A stretch of DNA of 64,000 nt from Brevibacillus centrosporus (GTDB lineage Bacteria > Bacillota > Bacilli > Brevibacillales > Brevibacillaceae). The DNA is taken from the NCBI RefSeq assembly GCF_003710815.1, contig NZ_RHHP01000015.1, positions 186,001-250,000 of the forward strand. The letters run 5' to 3'. This document shows, piece after piece, positions 27,599 to 36,884 of the stretch. The translations under genes were made by a program, and so were the position numbers. Positions within the stretch are counted from its first letter, which is position 1. Each line of letters begins with the position of its first letter. The notes beneath the pieces were generated by a model. It had not been told where the DNA came from. It saw only the letters and a program-made list of their open reading frames with translations, and did not search any database.

Positions 27599-28448
27599 GT
27601 GATCCGTTGGGGGAAGGAGAGGGAAAGGTGGAAATCGAAAAACAAGCTCTTTTTCGTCAATCTGCCCTTTGGAGTCTCAGCGGTTTGCTTATTGGCAATT
27701 GGACACCGTGAAAATCGGATCAAACACAAGCTGATAATCGATTGGCCGGGAGCCATCACGCTTTGCGGATCGGTCATCGCAATCTTGCTAGCTTAGGTCC
27801 GATCCTTCCTCTTGCTCTGTTTCGCCATCGGCTTGTTTCGAGCGCAAGTGTGGTTTCCTTTTTCGTCAGCGCGGGCATGTTCGGCGCCATCCCATTCGTT
27901 CCATTCTTTTTGCACGAAGTACAAGGTGTCAGCTCAGCACTTGCAGGAGCCATGGTCATCCCGTACATGCTCTTCTATTTTGTGGGCAATGTGGTGAGCA
28001 GGCGCCTGATGAGCTGTTTTACTTACCGCCAAATGGTCTTGACCAGCCTGTTGATCATAGGAGTCGGCTTCGGTCTGCTGATGATCGACACGCAAACAAC
28101 TTTACTGTCGGTTGCAACGTATATGATAGTATCAGGACTGGGAACGGGCCAGCTCATGCCGGTTTTGAAAACGGCTATGCAGAGCGCCGTAAGCGAGCAA
28201 CACTCGGGTTCTTTCCCTTCCCTTTTCGGGTTTGTACGCTCAATGGGCAGTACCATCGGAGTTAGCTTGATGGGGCTCCTGATGTATGTTCAGCCTGACC
28301 ACTTCCTTGGAATCGAGATCGAAGAAGTCTTTACACTCGGTCTTTTTTTGTCATCATGGCGTTGCTGGCGGGCCCTTTTTCTGGGGAAAGCGCAACTGGT
28401 TATTCGTCAGAACTAAAATCTTTACAGGCAAGGAGATCATTGCAATGA
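27599..28448 (+). pseudogene. Degraded MFS drug-transporter gene
   Basis: Three lesions are visible. The first about 150 residues (TMS1-4) are absent, with the remnant beginning near FFVNLPFGVSAVCLLAIG. An internal deletion at about 27795 joins ITLCGSVIAILLA to GPILPLALFRHRLVSSASVV in another frame. A run of seven T (28343-28349) shifts the frame again; with eight T the product would continue FVIMALLAGPF and stop at 28448, overlapping the next gene's ATG (ATGA). The overlap shows this was once translationally coupled to the ABC exporter gene. Confidence 0.8.
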
Positions 28449-30186
28449 AAACTACTTTGAATCCAGCAGAAGGAACAAAGGCCAATTGGCGCTCGTTCTT
28501 TCATTTAATAAAAGAAACAAAGCCGTCTAAGTGGAAAGTCGGAATTGCCCTATTTTTGAGTGTCGCCACTACATTGGTGAGCCTGGTCATTCCTCTTTTC
28601 ACGAAAGACCTCGTGGACAGCTTTACCCTTTCATCGATAAGTCCTGGCCAAATTGTTATTCTGGCGATTGCTTTTGTGGCACAAGCCATCGCTGGGGGAG
28701 TCTCGATCTATTTGCTCAATCATGTCGGCCAAAGCATCGTGGCATCCCTGCGTGAGCGTCTGTGGAAAAAGCTGCTGGTACTGCCTGTCTCCTATTACGA
28801 TAACCATCGGACAGGAGACACGATCAGCCGGATGACCAACGATACGGGTGTTGTCAAAGGTTTGATTACGGAGCATTTGTCCAACTTCTTTACCGGTATC
28901 ATTGCGATTGTCGGTTCGATCGCAACACTGCTGTACCTGGACTGGCAAATGACATTGGTGATGCTGATAGCAGTTCCGTTCGCCTTCTTTATTTTGATGC
29001 CACTGGGGCGGCAGATGTACAAGATCTCCAAAGGGCTGCAGGATGAGACAGCCAGCTTTACAACCGTCATGAATCAGGTGCTTTCCGAGGTTCGTCTGGT
29101 GAAGTCGTCGAATGCAGAGCCGCATGAGTACCAAAGTGGAAAAAAGGGGATCGACAATCTGTTCCGCTACGGGCTGAAATCGGACCGCTGATTTCCTTTG
29201 TCCTGATGGTGCTTCTGGTCGTCGTTATGGGCTATGGTGGAATGCGCGTAGCGACTGGGGCTTTGACGGCAGGGGAGCTGGTCGCCTTTATCTTGTATCT
29301 CGTCCAGATCGTGATGCCGATGGGGCAGTTCACCCAGTTTTTCACTCAGCTGCAAAAAGCGATAGGTGCGACCGAGCGAATTATCGAGACGCTGGACGCA
29401 AAAGAGGAAGACCATGTATCAGGGCGTGAGCTGAAAAGCGCCAATCAGCCTATCTATGTGGAAAACGTGGGCTTTGCCTACGATAGTGGCGAAACCATCT
29501 TGGAGAAAGTGAGCTTTACGATTGATCCAGGCAAAGTTACTGCGATTGTCGGACCGAGCGGCAGCGGGAAGACGACGATGTTTTCCCTGCTCGAGCGCTA
29601 TTATCAACCGAATAGCGGGAGCATCCGATTGGGAGAGGAACAGATTCAAGGCTTTACCCTCGCTTCCTGGCGCAGCAAGATCGGGTATGTATCGCAGGAA
29701 AGTCCGCTCATCGCCGGGACGATCCGGGAAAACATCTGCTACGGGCTGGATAGAGAAATCAGTGACGACGAGCTGAGGCAAGCCGCTGCGATGGCGTATG
29801 CCGACCAGTTTATCGAGGAGCTTCCGGACGGCTACGAAACTCAGGTAGGAGAGCGCGGCGTCAAGCTCTCTGGGGGGCAAAGGCAGCGGATCGGGATCGC
29901 ACGTGCCCTGCTCCGTGACCCGCAAATCCTCATGCTGGATGAAGCGACCTCCAGTTTGGACAGCAAATCGGAGCTGGTCGTACAGCAGGCGCTTACTAAT
30001 TTAATGAAGGGACGCACGACACTGGTCATCGCCCACCGGCTATCAACCGTCGTCGATGCGGATCAGATCCTGTTTTTGGAAAAAGGAAAGATTACAGGCA
30101 GAGGGCGGCACGCCGAGCTGTATGAAACCCATGCGCTGTATCGGGAATTCGCCACGCAGCAGCTGCGCGTGAAAGAAAGGGTGTAA
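28445..30186 (+). pseudogene. bmrA: BmrA-type multidrug ABC exporter, broken by a small deletion
   Basis: Codons from 28445 give the first four membrane helices (about 249 residues) and stop at 29191 shortly after LFRYGLK. A second frame from about 29182 continues [12 protein letters not shown], the last helices, and a full ABC domain: Walker [11 protein letters not shown], signature [10 protein letters not shown], Walker [11 protein letters not shown] and switch His IAHRLSTV. Against Bacillus BmrA about nine codons (the EAKVQSLVG region) are missing, a deletion not divisible by three, perhaps between GGCTGAAA repeats. A protein of about 585 residues is expected. The two halves might be made separately but are unlikely to be active. 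Confidence 0.82.
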
Positions 30187-30190
30187 GTAG

Positions 30191-30865
30191 ATGACCAGAT
30201 TGATGGTGGTAGATGATGATCCGCATATCCGGGAGTTGGTCAGCGTCTTTTTGGAGCGGGAGGGCTTCGATATGATGCAGGCGGCAGATGGAAGGGAAGC
30301 TTTGTCCAAGCTGGAGGACACGCCAGCCGATCTGGTCATCCTCGATATTATGATGCCGAATATGGATGGCTGGGAGCTTTGCCGGGAGCTGAGGAGCCTT
30401 TACGACATTCCGTTGCTCATGCTGACCGCAAAGGGAGAAACAGCGCAAAAGATCAAAGGCTTCGAGCTGGGAACAGATGATTACCTCGTCAAACCGTTCG
30501 AGCCAGCCGAGCTCGTTGTTCGAGTCAAAGCGTTATTGAAGCGATACCGCATCGCGAGCTCCCATATTGTGCAGGTAGGTGGCTTGCAGTTGAACCGCCA
30601 GACCTATGAGGTGATGCAGGGCGACAAGCTTCTGACGATTCCCTTGAAAGAGTTTGAGCTATTGTTTATGCTAGCCAGCTATTCCGGCAAAACGCTCTCC
30701 AGAGAACAGCTGATCGAACAGATTTGGGGCTATGACTTTGAAGGAAACGAGCGAACGGTAGATGTGCATATCAATCGCCTGCGGGAGCGGTTTCCGACGG
30801 AGAGCTACGGCATTCTCATCCGGACGATTCGCGGACTCGGCTATCGTCTGGAGGTAAGTACATGA
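30191..30865 (+). CDS. OmpR/PhoB-family response regulator
   Basis: A 224-residue protein with receiver domain (about 1-115: VVDDDPHIRELV, phospho-Asp in LVILDIMMPNMDGWE, Lys in YLVKPFEP) and winged helix DNA-binding domain (about 130-224, RTIRGLGYRLE). It starts 4 bp after the broken exporter's stop and overlaps the kinase start by 4 bp (ATGA). The three once formed one operon, so the pair probably senses an envelope-active compound. Confidence 0.93.
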   Translation: MTRLMVVDDDPHIRELVSVFLEREGFDMMQAADGREALSKLEDTPADLVILDIMMPNMDGWELCRELRSLYDIPLLMLTAKGETAQKIKGFELGTDDYLVKPFEPAELVVRVKALLKRYRIASSHIVQVGGLQLNRQTYEVMQGDKLLTIPLKEFELLFMLASYSGKTLSREQLIEQIWGYDFEGNERTVDVHINRLRERFPTESYGILIRTIRGLGYRLEVST

Positions 30866-31929
30866 GTGGACCTGTGATAAAAAAGGACGTTGTTTTCAAG
30901 GTCGTAGCTTCGATCACCTTTCCGGTTATTCTCATCGCATGCTGGTCAGCGGGTTATGCCATCAGTCGTTCCCTTTTTCCAAAATGGTGGCCGCAGGCTT
31001 CTGATTTTACGATCGGCGTAACGAGCGGCATTCTCGGCTTTTTCCTTTTCCTGCTCGCGATGTTTCTGATCTCCAAGCTGTTTCCCCGGCGTCATCGGGA
31101 GCTGTTTCAAATGGTTATCGACGCCCTGCGCAGAATCGCCAAAGGGGATTTCAGCGTCAATCTCGATGTGAAAATAGATCATATGTGGGGAGAGCTGGTG
31201 GACGGGATCAATCATATGGCAGAGCAGCTAAACGAAATGGAGCAGCTACGCCAGGAATTTATCTCGAATGTGTCTCACGAAATACAGTCCCCTTTGACAT
31301 CCATCAGAGGATTTGCCAGAGCCTTGCAAAATGAAAGGCTCACGTATGAGGAGCGGCAGCATTACCTGCAGATTATCGAGACGGAGAGCGCGCGTTTGTC
31401 CAAAATCAGTGAGAATTTGCTCAAGCTCACCTCCCTGGAGGGCAAGCATCATCCGGTCGAGCGGAAAAGGTACAGTCTGGATCAGCAGCTGCGCAGAATC
31501 ATTCTGGCGTGTGAGCCGCAATGGCTGGAAAAGGAGCTGGAGCTGGACATTATCCTGGACAAGGTGGAAATCGTAGCGGATGAAGAGATGCTGAGCCAGG
31601 TATGGAATAATCTGATCAACAACAGCATCAAGTTTACTCCGAGTGGGGGCAAGCTGCAGATTCAGCTGCGGGAAGCGGGGGAAGAGGTGCTCGTGCGCGT
31701 GACGGATACGGGGATCGGTATCGCCAAAGAGGATCAGGGACGCGTGTTCGAGCGATTTTTCAAGGCGGACAAATCCCGCAATCGCACAAGTGGAGGAAGT
31801 GGATTGGGGCTGTCCATCGTGAAAAAAATTATCGACCTGCATCAAGGGACGATCACGGTCCAAAGCGAGCTGGGGGCGGGAACGACATTCATCGTGAGCT
31901 TGCCAGCAGTACCCGGAGCAAATTTATAG
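30862..31929 (+). CDS. Sensor histidine kinase
   Basis: A 355-residue membrane kinase. Two membrane helices (about 8-30 and 50-73) with a very short outer loop are followed by a HAMP linker (RIAKGDFSVNLDV). The phospho-acceptor box is FISNVSHEIQSPLTSIRG (His about 139). ATP-binding boxes NNLINNSIKFTP, DTGIGIAKEDQ and GGSGLGLSIVKK follow. The short loop places it with intramembrane-sensing or transporter-coupled kinases of Firmicutes. It is coupled to the upstream regulator. Confidence 0.92.
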   Translation: MSGPVIKKDVVFKVVASITFPVILIACWSAGYAISRSLFPKWWPQASDFTIGVTSGILGFFLFLLAMFLISKLFPRRHRELFQMVIDALRRIAKGDFSVNLDVKIDHMWGELVDGINHMAEQLNEMEQLRQEFISNVSHEIQSPLTSIRGFARALQNERLTYEERQHYLQIIETESARLSKISENLLKLTSLEGKHHPVERKRYSLDQQLRRIILACEPQWLEKELELDIILDKVEIVADEEMLSQVWNNLINNSIKFTPSGGKLQIQLREAGEEVLVRVTDTGIGIAKEDQGRVFERFFKADKSRNRTSGGSGLGLSIVKKIIDLHQGTITVQSELGAGTTFIVSLPAVPGANL

Positions 31930-31938
31930 GATAGAAAA

Positions 31939-31983
31939 GGGCGGTCGCGACGTCAAGAAAAGACGTTTGCGATCGCCCTGTTT
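31939..31983 (+). terminator. Terminator after the two-component genes
   Basis: The stem GGGCGGTCGC/GCGATCGCCC has an inner GACGT/ACGTT pairing and a short TGTTT tail. Confidence 0.65.
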
Positions 31984-31984
31984 G

Positions 31985-32095
31985 AACGTATAGGAATTTA
32001 TAAGCTTTAGGCTTATGAATTCCGGAGCGCATGAAAATTTTCCGCTAAAACGCGGTCGCTCTTCCTTGAGCTGGCCACAATAGAGGTTTTCTTAT
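31985..32095 (+). repeat. Intergenic repeat element, copy A
   Basis: About 111 bp shared with 45123-45326. It begins AACGTATAGGAATTTATAAGC, pairs as a hairpin with GCTTATGAATTCC, then has GGAGCGCAT, CCGC-TAAAAC-GCGG, GGTCGCT and ends ATAGAGGTTTTCTTA. It lies between convergent genes and looks like a structured, possibly transcribed REP/MITE-type repeat. Confidence 0.8.
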
Positions 32096-32107
32096 TGGCT
32101 CGGAGCT

Positions 32108-33133
32108 TTAGGCACCGATGTATTTGGCGTGAAGGGTTCGTGCCTGGGTAATGTCATCTGTGCTTTGCACCAGTACCCGTCCATCAGGGAAGACCACCAG
32201 CGTGTGCGGCTCTGCGTGGAAGCGCAGCAAAAACTTGTTGCGCTCCACTTGGCCAAGCGGTGCGAGTCTTACAGCCAGCGCGTCCAGATCAAGCGACATG
32301 CTGCTGGCAGGAGAGATTTGGACGGTGTCGCGTCCGCATAAGGATACGGCTTGTCCATCCTGCGTTTCCGGATGGAGGAAAGCGAAGTCGCGCTGCCCAC
32401 AGCAAGGGCAGTCTGCCCGGCGGCCGTTTACAACCTTGATTTGCTGATGACGGTTTTGCCATATCTCGAAGTGCTCCAGATTTGGATTGAGCGCATCAGT
32501 CGCGCCGACCAGGATCTTGAAAGCTTCGGTCGCCTGATAAGAAGCGACGATGTGAATGATCGGACCGATGACGCCTGCCGTATCGCAGGTCGCCATTTCG
32601 CCAGGGTTCGGTGCTTCTGGAAACAGGCAGCGCAGACAAGGGGTCTCACCGGGACGAATCGCGGTAAAGGTACCTGTCGCACTAACAGCTCCGCCGTACA
32701 CCCAAGGTATGCTGTGCTTTACACACACATCGTTTACGAGGTAGCGAACCTGAAAATTGTCCGTCGCATCAAGCACGAGATCGACATCTGCGAGCAGCTC
32801 CTCGGCATTGTAGGCAGTCAGATCGGCGACGACAGGCTCGATCGTCACTCCCGAGTTGATGCGTGTCAGCTTGGCGTGGGCAGCAATCGCTTTTGGCAAA
32901 TGCTCAGCTGCATCGGATTCGTCGTACAGCATTTGACGCTGCAAATTGCTCGGCTCCACAAAGTCGCGGTCAATGAGCCGGACGAAGCCTACTCCGGCGC
33001 GAACCATGTGATTGGAAAGCACCGTGCCAAGTGCGCCCATCCCGACGATGGCGACGCGGCTTTGGCTGAGCTGATCCTGTCCGCTGCGCCCGATCGGAGC
33101 AAACAGGATCTGGCGGGAATAGCGTGTATCCAC
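32108..33133 (-). CDS. moeB: MoeB/ThiF-family adenylyltransferase
   Basis: A 341-residue E1-like enzyme that adenylates the C-terminal glycine of a sulfur-carrier protein (MoaD or ThiS). Seen are the nucleotide-binding RVAIVGMGALGTVLSNHM, the Arg/Asn motif VEPSNLQRQ, the DLVLDATDNFQVR motif, and two Cys pairs (CLRC and CPCC) for zinc. A rhodanese-like tail is not evident, but about 90 extra C-terminal residues are present. The GTG start lies 4 bp after the moaD-moaE fusion stop, so they form one operon. Confidence 0.88.
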   Translation of the reverse strand: MDTRYSRQILFAPIGRSGQDQLSQSRVAIVGMGALGTVLSNHMVRAGVGFVRLIDRDFVEPSNLQRQMLYDESDAAEHLPKAIAAHAKLTRINSGVTIEPVVADLTAYNAEELLADVDLVLDATDNFQVRYLVNDVCVKHSIPWVYGGAVSATGTFTAIRPGETPCLRCLFPEAPNPGEMATCDTAGVIGPIIHIVASYQATEAFKILVGATDALNPNLEHFEIWQNRHQQIKVVNGRRADCPCCGQRDFAFLHPETQDGQAVSLCGRDTVQISPASSMSLDLDALAVRLAPLGQVERNKFLLRFHAEPHTLVVFPDGRVLVQSTDDITQARTLHAKYIGA

Positions 33134-33137
33134 GTTC

Positions 33138-33842
33138 TTATTGTCCCCCTTCTTCGTACTTCGAGATCGGATCCCAGGGACCTTGCTGGTGCCCTTTCCA
33201 CTCGCTGCCGTCTTCCCACATTTCCTTTTTCCAGATGGGAACAATTTGCTTCAGGCGCTCGATGGCATAGCGTCCAGCCTCAAAGGATTCGTTGCGATGC
33301 GCAGTGGCGACCGCTACGACAACGGCGATCTCCTCCACCTGCAGATTTCCGACGCGGTGCTGCATCGCGACTTGCGTGCCGGGCCAGCGTTCCTCGATTT
33401 CTGCTGCGACCTGCTTCATTTTTTTGACGGCCATCGGTGCGTATGCTTCATAGGAGAGGTACACGGTGCGCTGACCTTTCGTGAATTCACGAACTGTGCC
33501 AACAAAGGTAAGGATGGCGCCGGCATGCGGATTGCTGACGAGCTGCACGAGCTTGTCCGCAGAGAGTGGCTCTTCGGTAATCGCAAAGCGAGGGTCTTCT
33601 CCGCCGCTTACTGGAGGAAGCAGCGCAATTTCATCCTCTTGCAAAAGAACTCTGTCAGGTGCAGCGTATTCTTGGTTGACCGATACAAAGCAACTGACAA
33701 GCAGCGGCGCGAGTGCAGCATGCTGGGTGGCGACAGCATCCAGTAGATCGCGAACAGTAGCTTGATCAGGAAGGGTTATTTGGATTTCACGTTCGTTGGC
33801 TCGCTCGGCAAGGCCGGCAAACAGCAAGATCGTAACAGTCAT
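33138..33842 (-). CDS. MoaD-MoaE fusion (molybdopterin synthase, both subunits in one chain)
   Basis: 234 residues. Residues 1-80 are MoaD-like (ubiquitin fold, VTILLFAGLAERANE) and end in the sulfur-carrier motif PPVSGG. Residues 85-220 are MoaE (GAILTFVGTVREFTKGQ, SYEAYAPMAVKKM, HRVGNLQVEEIAVVVAV, PIWKKE with the active-site Lys). MoaD normally needs a free C-terminal Gly-Gly for thiocarboxylation; here ED follows. Mycobacterial MoaX, of the same design, is cleaved after the Gly-Gly. ATG at 33840-33842 follows GAGGAA. Confidence 0.88.
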   Translation of the reverse strand: MTVTILLFAGLAERANEREIQITLPDQATVRDLLDAVATQHAALAPLLVSCFVSVNQEYAAPDRVLLQEDEIALLPPVSGGEDPRFAITEEPLSADKLVQLVSNPHAGAILTFVGTVREFTKGQRTVYLSYEAYAPMAVKKMKQVAAEIEERWPGTQVAMQHRVGNLQVEEIAVVVAVATAHRNESFEAGRYAIERLKQIVPIWKKEMWEDGSEWKGHQQGPWDPISKYEEGGQ

Positions 33843-34052
33843 CAAGGCGATTCCTCATTTCCCGTTAGTAAATAAAAGACTCTTTATGGCTTGACGATAT
33901 CACAATACGGACAAGATGCCAATCTTCGGAGGGGTTCGGGAATATACTTGCCTGAATTTTCGGATGGGTAGATTTCGGAATGATTGAAAATAATTTCCAG
34001 CTTGCTATAGTGGTAAGAGAGGAGACACAATTAGGGAAGGGTTGGGGAAGAA

Positions 34053-34856
34053 ATGTGTACGAGCTTTGTCAGCTACGGTGATCGCACGTTGATCGGGATG
34101 AATTTCGACATTTCCGATCGGGCTATCAAACTGGTTTATCAAAAGGACAGTCAGCTTCTCGTCATGCAGCAGGAGAAAGACGCGTTTTTTCCTGCATTGG
34201 GCATCAACAAGAGCGGGACTTTCATGAATTTGCACATGGTCGAAGAAAACGCGGCAGGGGCTTACCGTCGCGGAAAGAATTGCGTCCATATAATGAAGCT
34301 TTTTGACGATGTGCTAAGTGAGAAGCTCGCCCTAGAGGATGTACCTGCTTTCGCAAGCGACCATGCCATCGTGAATGTTCCAGGGCACAGCGTCCATAGC
34401 TTGATCGCAAACGGGCAAAGTCGTGCCTGCATCGTCGAGCCAGGGAGAAAGCCGCTTCAGCTCGATTCGGAGGATGTAAAATTCGTCGTGCAAACCAACT
34501 TCTCTTTAATGGATGCAAAGGACAGCGGGGGAGCAGCGGACGGCTCTTATGGAGTGGAGCGTTTTCATCTAGCGAACGAGCGGCTCGCGTCGGCACAAGG
34601 GAGAGTTGGGGTAGAAGACGGTTTCTCGGTCTTGCAGGAGACCGCACAGCTGCGAGGAGATTTCCCCACACAGCTATCCCTCATATGCGTTCCCGAAGAA
34701 GGGGTTGTCTATTTCGCCCTACAAGCCGACTTTGAGCGGATTTTTTCCTTTTCCTTTCACGATCAGCAAATACGAACTAAGCAAGGTTTTCAGACTAGCA
34801 GGAATAGCCCTGTCACCAGAAAAGGCGTTCTGCTCTCGGAGCTTTCCGGTTGGTAA
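34053..34856 (+). CDS. Linear amide C-N hydrolase (choloylglycine hydrolase/penicillin V acylase-like Ntn enzyme)
   Basis: 267 residues. The protein begins MCTSF, placing Cys2 as the N-terminal nucleophile after Met removal, as in bile-salt hydrolases and penicillin V acylases. NFDISDR (conserved Asp near 20) and the GINKSGTFMNLHMV stretch support the assignment. The family cleaves amide bonds of bile salts, penicillin V, N-acyl homoserine lactones or other N-acyl amino acids; the substrate here is unknown. A promoter-like TTGAAA-N16-TATAGT lies at 33984-34011. Single gene. Confidence 0.8.
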   Translation: MCTSFVSYGDRTLIGMNFDISDRAIKLVYQKDSQLLVMQQEKDAFFPALGINKSGTFMNLHMVEENAAGAYRRGKNCVHIMKLFDDVLSEKLALEDVPAFASDHAIVNVPGHSVHSLIANGQSRACIVEPGRKPLQLDSEDVKFVVQTNFSLMDAKDSGGAADGSYGVERFHLANERLASAQGRVGVEDGFSVLQETAQLRGDFPTQLSLICVPEEGVVYFALQADFERIFSFSFHDQQIRTKQGFQTSRNSPVTRKGVLLSELSGW

Positions 34857-34948
34857 AGATTTAGACCTTGTATCCCTTTACATAGTGATTGCTTTTATTC
34901 GGAAGCCAGAGTAAGGTAGAGGAGTAAGAGGTATTTTGAGCGAATGGG

Positions 34949-34986
34949 GCGAAAATCGGGAGAAGTTCTGATTTTCGCTTATTTTT
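34949..34986 (+). terminator. Hairpin just before moaC
   Basis: A 9-bp stem GCGAAAATC/GATTTTCGC followed by TTATTTTT, ending 4 bp before the moaC GGAGG site. It may end upstream transcription or act as an attenuator of moaC. Confidence 0.55.
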
Positions 34987-34997
34987 GGAGGAAGAAT

Positions 34998-35480
34998 ATG
35001 AGCGATCAGCTGACTCATTTTAATGAGCAAAATCGTGCCCGCATGGTAGATGTTTCGGAAAAAAATATCACCAAACGGGAAGCGGTAGCGCAAAGCAAAA
35101 TAACGATGAAGCCGGAAACATTGGCGCGTATCCGCGAGGGGCGTGTAGAAAAGGGGGATGTATTGGCTGTGGCTCAGGTGGCGGGCGTCATGGCAGCCAA
35201 AAAAACATGGGATATCATTCCGATGTGCCACCCGCTGCCGCTGACTGGGATCGATATTCGCTTCACGTTTACAGATGACCAGACCATCGAGATGGAAGCG
35301 TCTGTCAAAACGACCGGAAAAACCGGGGTGGAGATGGAAGCTTTGACCGCAGTAAGTGCGGCTGCCCTGACTGTGTACGACATGTGTAAGGCGATGGACA
35401 AGGGCATGGTCATCGGACCGACCAGCCTTCTTTTAAAAACAGGTGGCAAAAGTGGGGACTTCCGGCGGGGAGAGAACTAA
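34998..35480 (+). CDS. moaC: Cyclic pyranopterin monophosphate synthase
   Basis: A 160-residue molybdenum-cofactor enzyme acting after MoaA to form cPMP. Family motifs are [36 protein letters not shown] (active-site His) and [22 protein letters not shown], and the end is [17 protein letters not shown] 34998 is chosen over the open frame from 34944 because GGAGG precedes it. It is followed 3 bp later by an MFS gene. moaA is not in the window. Confidence 0.94.
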   Translation: MSDQLTHFNEQNRARMVDVSEKNITKREAVAQSKITMKPETLARIREGRVEKGDVLAVAQVAGVMAAKKTWDIIPMCHPLPLTGIDIRFTFTDDQTIEMEASVKTTGKTGVEMEALTAVSAAALTVYDMCKAMDKGMVIGPTSLLLKTGGKSGDFRRGEN

Positions 35481-35483
35481 CAA

Positions 35484-36749
35484 ATGAGACAGACTTGGAA
35501 TTCCTATCCGAGCAGCATCCGTCTTCTGGCGGTAGCTGCCATCATTTTTTCTACAGGTATGGCTTGTATCTGGCCTCTGGTCACCATCTATATACACGAT
35601 TATTTAGGAAAGCCGCTGACCGTAGCCGGCTTTTTGCTGATGCTGAACCAGGGGGCATTTTTGGTGGGGAGTCTGGCTGGCGGTATGCTCTTTGACCGCT
35701 GGGGGAAGATGAAGACGATCATCCTGTCCTCCATCGGGATCATCGTCATATCGGTCTGTCTCGGTTTCACGACTGATTTCACCATCTATACGATTCTTTT
35801 GCTTCTGAACGGATTGTTTTACGGAACCTTGTCCCCTGTGATGAATGCGCTGGCCGTTGTCATGTGGCCGCAGGGGGGGCGAAAAGCCATCAACATGATT
35901 TACGTTGCCCTCAATGCAGGCGTCGCAGCTGGTTCCGCCCTAGGAGGAGTTTTGGCAAGCGTGTCGTTTGCTTGGACCTTCTTCGGAAACGCTATCGCTC
36001 AAATCGTTGTTTTTGCCATGTTTGTCTTTATTTTACCTCGTCATTTGAAAGCGATCGCGGAGGGGCAGACAGGAGCAGCTGAGCAAGCAGCTACTTCTGC
36101 TGTAATGAAAGAGAGCGAACAGAAGGCGGAGATCTCCACCTCCCCGAAAAAAGTAGTGTGGGGCGCGTTGATCCTGTTATGCGCCGGGCTTTTGATCAGC
36201 TGGATCGTGTATGTGCAGTGGACGACGGTACTCTCTACCTACATGCAGTCACTGGGGATTACCTTGCGACAGTACAGCCTGCTGTGGACGCTTAACGGAG
36301 CTTTGATTTTGTTTGGACAGCCGCTTATCTCATGGGTTATCAGGCATTTTGCCAAGACGCTCAAGGCACAGATGCTGCTGGGAACCTACGTTTTCGCCTT
36401 GTCGATGCTGATTTTGTCCCAAACGACGGCGTATGCAGGCTTCTTCGTCGCCATGTTTGTCATGACGATTGGGGAAATGCTCGTTTGGCCGGCTGTTCCG
36501 ACCGTGGCTGCCGAGTTTACACCGGAAGGGCAGGAGGGCTTCATCCAGGGGCTGGTATCGGGTACCGGCTCTGCTGGCCGGATGCTGGGACCGCTGCTCG
36601 GGGCTTTCATTTTCCAGACGTTTGAGGCACAGGGCTTGCTCTACATTATGGCCGGACTCTCACTGATGTCTGTCGCTTTCTTTGTTCTGCACAGCTCGTT
36701 TCAAAAACGCAGCAAGCGCAGCATGGTTGCGACAACCATAGAAAAATAA
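35484..36749 (+). CDS. MFS transporter
   Basis: 421 residues with twelve predicted membrane helices and a central polar loop (about 195-225). The MFS motif A stretch is GGMLFDRWGKMKTI between helices 2 and 3, and GSGTGSAGRMLGPLLG-like sequence lies late in the second half. It resembles YttB-type exporters. It starts 3 bp after moaC behind GGGGAG, so it is probably co-transcribed. A direct link to molybdenum cofactor synthesis is not shown. Confidence 0.85.
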   Translation: MRQTWNSYPSSIRLLAVAAIIFSTGMACIWPLVTIYIHDYLGKPLTVAGFLLMLNQGAFLVGSLAGGMLFDRWGKMKTIILSSIGIIVISVCLGFTTDFTIYTILLLLNGLFYGTLSPVMNALAVVMWPQGGRKAINMIYVALNAGVAAGSALGGVLASVSFAWTFFGNAIAQIVVFAMFVFILPRHLKAIAEGQTGAAEQAATSAVMKESEQKAEISTSPKKVVWGALILLCAGLLISWIVYVQWTTVLSTYMQSLGITLRQYSLLWTLNGALILFGQPLISWVIRHFAKTLKAQMLLGTYVFALSMLILSQTTAYAGFFVAMFVMTIGEMLVWPAVPTVAAEFTPEGQEGFIQGLVSGTGSAGRMLGPLLGAFIFQTFEAQGLLYIMAGLSLMSVAFFVLHSSFQKRSKRSMVATTIEK

Positions 36750-36884
36750 AGGAGGGCGCCTCGTGCGTCTTTCTTTTCGTTTGTTGGTAACAGGCATACT
36801 TCGATAGCGGGAGAATCAATAGCTTGTTAGAATACAGGCAGGAGCGCAAAGCGAGAGCCTAAATAACAGAAGGAAGGGATCCAC

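Noticed and set aside
32351..33427. A 358-codon plus-strand frame opposite moeB
   Set aside because: Shadow of the moeB and moaD-moaE coding strand.
34949..34997. Considered as a molybdenum-cofactor riboswitch before moaC
   Set aside because: Only a simple 9-bp hairpin is present; the large multi-stem Moco aptamer is absent.
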